A stretch of DNA of 64,000 nt. Source: Lachnospiraceae bacterium (GTDB lineage: Bacteria > Bacillota > Clostridia > Lachnospirales > Lachnospiraceae). The notes beneath the pieces were generated by a model. That model ran no database searches. It was not told the DNA's origin and worked only from the letters and a program-made list of their open reading frames with translations. Positions 61,199 through 64,000 of the stretch are shown piece after piece. The position numbers and the translations under genes were made by a program. The stretch covers positions 1 through 64,000 of the forward strand of contig JAAVZR010000023.1 in the NCBI GenBank assembly GCA_022791755.1. The letters are read 5' to 3'. Within the stretch, counting starts at the first letter, position 1. The number at the start of each line of letters is the position of its first letter.

Positions 61199-63565
61199 CT
61201 AACGCTGCTGATGGATATGCTCTTTTGGCGTTTTATCTTCTCCGAATCGGGTCGTCATCAGGCGGTAAAGCTCTGTGTTGCGGGGGAATTGGTTGATAAA
61301 GGGCACCAGGGTGCTGCCTACTTTTAAAAGCCCTTGTCCTGCTCCTACGTCGGTGATATAACTCATCTGCAAATCGGAGATGTTTAAAAGCCGTGCCAGT
61401 TCAATCCGGTCGGTAGAGGCTTGATTGAGCATGATAAGAAACTCACTGTTTGCCAGCATTGTACGCGCCGTATGGCTCTGCAAAAGGTCGTCTACGTTCT
61501 GTGTAATACCGGTGCAGTACGCGCCGTATTTGCGTACTCGTTTCCAAAGCGTAAACAGGAAATTTGCGCTGTATTCATGCTGAAACAGCAGATATATTTC
61601 GTCAATAAAAATGAAGGTATTGCGGCCTCGGACGCGGTTTTGTGTAATGCGGTTTAAGATACTGTCCAACACGACCAGCATTCCGATCGGCTGTAACTGT
61701 TTGCCTAAGTCAAGAATGTCATAGCAAATCAGGCGGCTATGGGTGTCTACGTTGGTATGCCGGGCGAAGGTGTTCAGAGAACCATCGGTGAAAAGCTCGA
61801 TAGCCAGGGCTATTTCCTGGGCTTCCGGCTCATTTTGTTTTTGCAGTTGTTCGCGGAAGTCTTGCAGGGTGGGCGGCGTTCCCTGGTAGTTCCCTTGCTG
61901 ATAGTAACGGTAAACGTTGGCGGTGCAGCGGTCAATGATGGATTTTTGTTTTGCGCCCAGGCTGCCGTTTCCGATCAACTGTTCACACAGAGAGAGGATA
62001 AACTCGGATTTCAGGATTACGGGGTTGGCACCGTCGCCGTATTCGGAGTTTAAGTCCATGGCATTGATGTGATTCTTACTGGTTGCCGAAATGTGAATCA
62101 CTTCGCCTTGCATGGCTTTTACCAGGGGGGAGTATTCTCGTTCGGGGTCTATGATGATTACGTCGGCGTTGGGGTCTGCAAGAATGATATTGGTCATTTC
62201 TTCTTTGGCCGTGAAGGACTTGCCGGAACCGGATACGCCCAGGATGAAGGAATTTCCGTTCAGGAGCTGGCGCCGGTTGGCGATTATCATGTTTTTGGAG
62301 ATGACGTTTTGGCCGTAGTACACGCCTTTTTCCTGGCGAACTTCCTGTACCCGAAAGGGCATGAATATAGCCAGGCTTTCGGTGGTCAAGGTTCGCAGAG
62401 CGTTGATCTTTCTTACTCCTAAGGGCAGGGCGGTGTTCAGACCGTCCATTTGCTGGTATCTGAGCACACCAAACTGGCAGAGATGTTTCCTGGCTGTGGC
62501 TAAGAGCGCTTCGGTGTCGCTGTCCAACTGTTTTTTGGTGTCGGCGGTATGCGCCAACGTTAAGACGGAGAACATCATTCGTTGGTCGCGAGTTGTCAAA
62601 TCGTCCAGGAATTCTTTGCTTTCTTTGCGTTGCTGCTCCAGGTCATAGGGAATGACGGCGGAGAAGTTGTTGTTTTGGTTTTGTTTGCGCTGCCAGTTGG
62701 TAATGTTGGTTTCTACGCCTAAGAGGCGGTTTTCGACTTCACGCACGGCTTCATCGGTGGGGACGGGAATTACGTCGATGGAGAGTAGCATGTTTCGGTT
62801 ACATTCGCACAGTTCTGCGATCATGCTGTCTTTGATATAGGCGGCGTATTCGCGCAGGAAAATCACTCGTCCGTAGCGGTCGCCCATGCGGAAGAAATCT
62901 CTTGCAAACTCAAAGGTGTCGGGGCAGATGAAATCTTTGAAGCTGTGGCCTTTTTTCATAGTTTGGGAGAGGTCAAAGTGAAAGGCGGTTTCTTCGCCGG
63001 TGCGGTAAAAGTCATGGAAAATGCGTAGTTTTTCTTCTGCATTCAGTTCTGTGCATTGGGAGCCTATGCGGGCAAGGTGAACGGACAGTTCTGCGCCTAT
63101 GCGGGCGAAGTAGTTTCGTGCTTCTTCGATGTTTTTTTTGTAGATGGATATCGTTAGATATTTTTCTTGTACAATGGCGTTGGCTCCGGCTGCTTTATCC
63201 GACAACATTTGGTTGTATTCTGTCCGGTAGGCATTCAGTGTGTCGTCTGCCATAGGCAGAAGGATGGACTGTTCAAAGTCTGACTGGTTTAGGCGACGAT
63301 TGTTGATGGTGATTTTTGTGGTCGCTCCGCTATCCAGGGAATTGAGCAGTTCACTGTAGGCGAGGAACATGGTTTCTTTATCTTCCTGGCTGGCTACGGC
63401 GTAGTTAATATCTGCAAAGCGGAAGGTCTGGGCGTATTTGTTTTTTCCGACCTGGAAAATGCCGTCTGCCCATATGGCCTGTATGGGGATGGCGGCTTGT
63501 ACCGATCTGGGGATGGCAAATCGTTCTTTGTCTTGTTGAAACAGGGTTTTCAGCGTTTTAATCAC
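61199..63565 (-). CDS. virB4: VirB4/TraE-type conjugation ATPase
   Basis: 788 residues from GTG 63565, which overlaps the PrgI stop (GTGA) and has AAAGGAG upstream in the PrgI end; an ATG 37 codons earlier is possible but would overlap that gene more. Walker A GVSGSGKSF (about 440-448), Walker B FIFIDEIYLLFQ and a closing MLNQASTDRIELARLLN identify the VirB4 motor. N-terminal half (VirB4 dimer domain) is complete. It drives assembly of the type IV secretion channel at the inner membrane. Second gene of the transfer operon in the window. Confidence 0.92.
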   Translation of the reverse strand: MIKTLKTLFQQDKERFAIPRSVQAAIPIQAIWADGIFQVGKNKYAQTFRFADINYAVASQEDKETMFLAYSELLNSLDSGATTKITINNRRLNQSDFEQSILLPMADDTLNAYRTEYNQMLSDKAAGANAIVQEKYLTISIYKKNIEEARNYFARIGAELSVHLARIGSQCTELNAEEKLRIFHDFYRTGEETAFHFDLSQTMKKGHSFKDFICPDTFEFARDFFRMGDRYGRVIFLREYAAYIKDSMIAELCECNRNMLLSIDVIPVPTDEAVREVENRLLGVETNITNWQRKQNQNNNFSAVIPYDLEQQRKESKEFLDDLTTRDQRMMFSVLTLAHTADTKKQLDSDTEALLATARKHLCQFGVLRYQQMDGLNTALPLGVRKINALRTLTTESLAIFMPFRVQEVRQEKGVYYGQNVISKNMIIANRRQLLNGNSFILGVSGSGKSFTAKEEMTNIILADPNADVIIIDPEREYSPLVKAMQGEVIHISATSKNHINAMDLNSEYGDGANPVILKSEFILSLCEQLIGNGSLGAKQKSIIDRCTANVYRYYQQGNYQGTPPTLQDFREQLQKQNEPEAQEIALAIELFTDGSLNTFARHTNVDTHSRLICYDILDLGKQLQPIGMLVVLDSILNRITQNRVRGRNTFIFIDEIYLLFQHEYSANFLFTLWKRVRKYGAYCTGITQNVDDLLQSHTARTMLANSEFLIMLNQASTDRIELARLLNISDLQMSYITDVGAGQGLLKVGSTLVPFINQFPRNTELYRLMTTRFGEDKTPKEHIHQQR

Positions 63566-63918
63566 AGGCAGTCTCCTTTTCTGCGGCTTTCTATGACTGG
63601 TTTCATTGTTTCGTAGTATAAGTTGTCCGGGCGGAACAAAAGGTGCCTGGGAATTAGGAATTCGGATTTGAACCATGCCCAGAAGAATTGTTCTGCTGTC
63701 ATGCCGTTATAGCGGACAAAACCTAGTGCGGCAAAGGGGGCGGCTCCCAGGATACACAGCCAGCTCAGTGTTTCCGTGCCGAAACGCCCGCGAAGCAGGA
63801 AAAACAATCCGGCGGCCACGCTGCACGCCAGAATAGAAAAAAGGAACTGCCGTAGGGACAGTCCGAAAAACATGCTTTCCGTATAGTTGCGGATTTCTTT
63901 GTTGATTTTGACTTCCAA
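63562..63918 (-). CDS. PrgI-family conjugation membrane protein
   Basis: 118 residues starting at TTG 63918, supported by AGGAGG six bases upstream. Two hydrophobic segments (about 24-46 and 52-68), a family match (GLSLRQFLFSILACSVAAGLFF, GFVRYNGMTAEQFFWAWFKSEF), and coupling to VirB4, as in Firmicutes transfer operons. VirB3-like role in the channel. The stop overlaps the VirB4 start. Confidence 0.85.
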   Translation of the reverse strand: MEVKINKEIRNYTESMFFGLSLRQFLFSILACSVAAGLFFLLRGRFGTETLSWLCILGAAPFAALGFVRYNGMTAEQFFWAWFKSEFLIPRHLLFRPDNLYYETMKPVIESRRKGDCL

Positions 63919-63929
63919 TCATTTCCTCC

Positions 63930-64000
63930 TTATCGCTCTCTTTCCTCATACCGACGGGCAACAGGCCGTTCCTGTATCCATCCAAATGGAATAAGATAGA
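63930..64000 (-). CDS. partial gene cut by the window edge
   Basis: The minus-strand frame is open from the edge to a stop at 63930 and reads YLIPFGWIQERPVARRYEER, a basic C-terminal tail. Ends 11 bases before the PrgI start, so it is probably the preceding gene of the transfer operon. Only about 23 codons are visible; product unknown. Confidence 0.45.
   Translation of the reverse strand, partial: YLIPFGWIQERPVARRYEERER

Noticed and set aside
1..64000. CRISPR array
   Set aside because: No evenly spaced repeats of 25-40 bases with unique spacers were seen; the repeats found are operators, hairpins or short tandem units.

Overview
The window looks like chromosome of a Gram-positive, spore-former-type Firmicute of the Lachnospiraceae/Clostridia kind. 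The support is the style of the genes: Gly-Gly-Cys lipoboxes, strong AGGAGG ribosome sites, sortase B, NERD, DUF4261 and DUF3788 families, and moderate G+C in the left two thirds. I cannot name a species from the sequence alone. Layout: 0.1-3.8 kb is a TrpX-type ABC importer operon with a DUF523 gene, driven by a clear promoter with a 14-bp palindrome just downstream. 4-7.2 kb is a cluster of small orphan-immunity-like genes (DUF4261, DUF5713, a suppressor-of-fused remnant, a SUMF1 protein) next to a relic of a tyrosine integrase. 7.8-36.2 kb is mostly ordinary metabolism and housekeeping: exonuclease III; a five-gene operon S41 protease > J-like/TPR protein > HscC-type Hsp70 > heterodimeric ABC exporter; an SDR; a transglutaminase lipoprotein with a GH13 alpha-glucosidase; a CoA-disulfide reductase with rhodanese domain; a large solute-binding lipoprotein; and a RecQ-like helicase, followed by small regulators and acetyltransferases. 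36.5-45.3 kb is an accessory island. It starts with a tightly coupled plus-strand operon: a small beta-rich protein, an acidic protein, an unknown protein, a ClpP peptidase with intact Ser-His-Asp, and a soluble VirD4/TraG-type ATPase without membrane segments. It continues with a DUF1848 iron-sulfur protein, an McrBC restriction pair and a membrane-anchored NERD protein. The ClpP + VirD4-like operon is the best candidate here for an undescribed system. 45.6-48.9 kb holds an M29 aminopeptidase with an ArsR/DUF2087 regulator, a truncated MerR gene and two DUF genes. From about 49.1 kb to the window end lies the left part of an integrative conjugative element, more A+T-rich than the rest. It begins inside a tRNA-Asn gene, of which only the 3' part is left at the junction. 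It carries a large serine recombinase, a MazF-like toxin, a sigma-like helix-turn-helix protein, an ImmR/ImmA-type repressor and protease pair with three matching operator palindromes, duplicated small XRE regulators with duplicated operators, ribbon-helix-helix repressors, and the start of a transfer operon (PrgI, VirB4, sortase B, CHAP hydrolase) that runs off the right edge. Relaxase, coupling protein and the other element end are not in the window. All assignments come from reading the sequence and from memory of families; no search was run.
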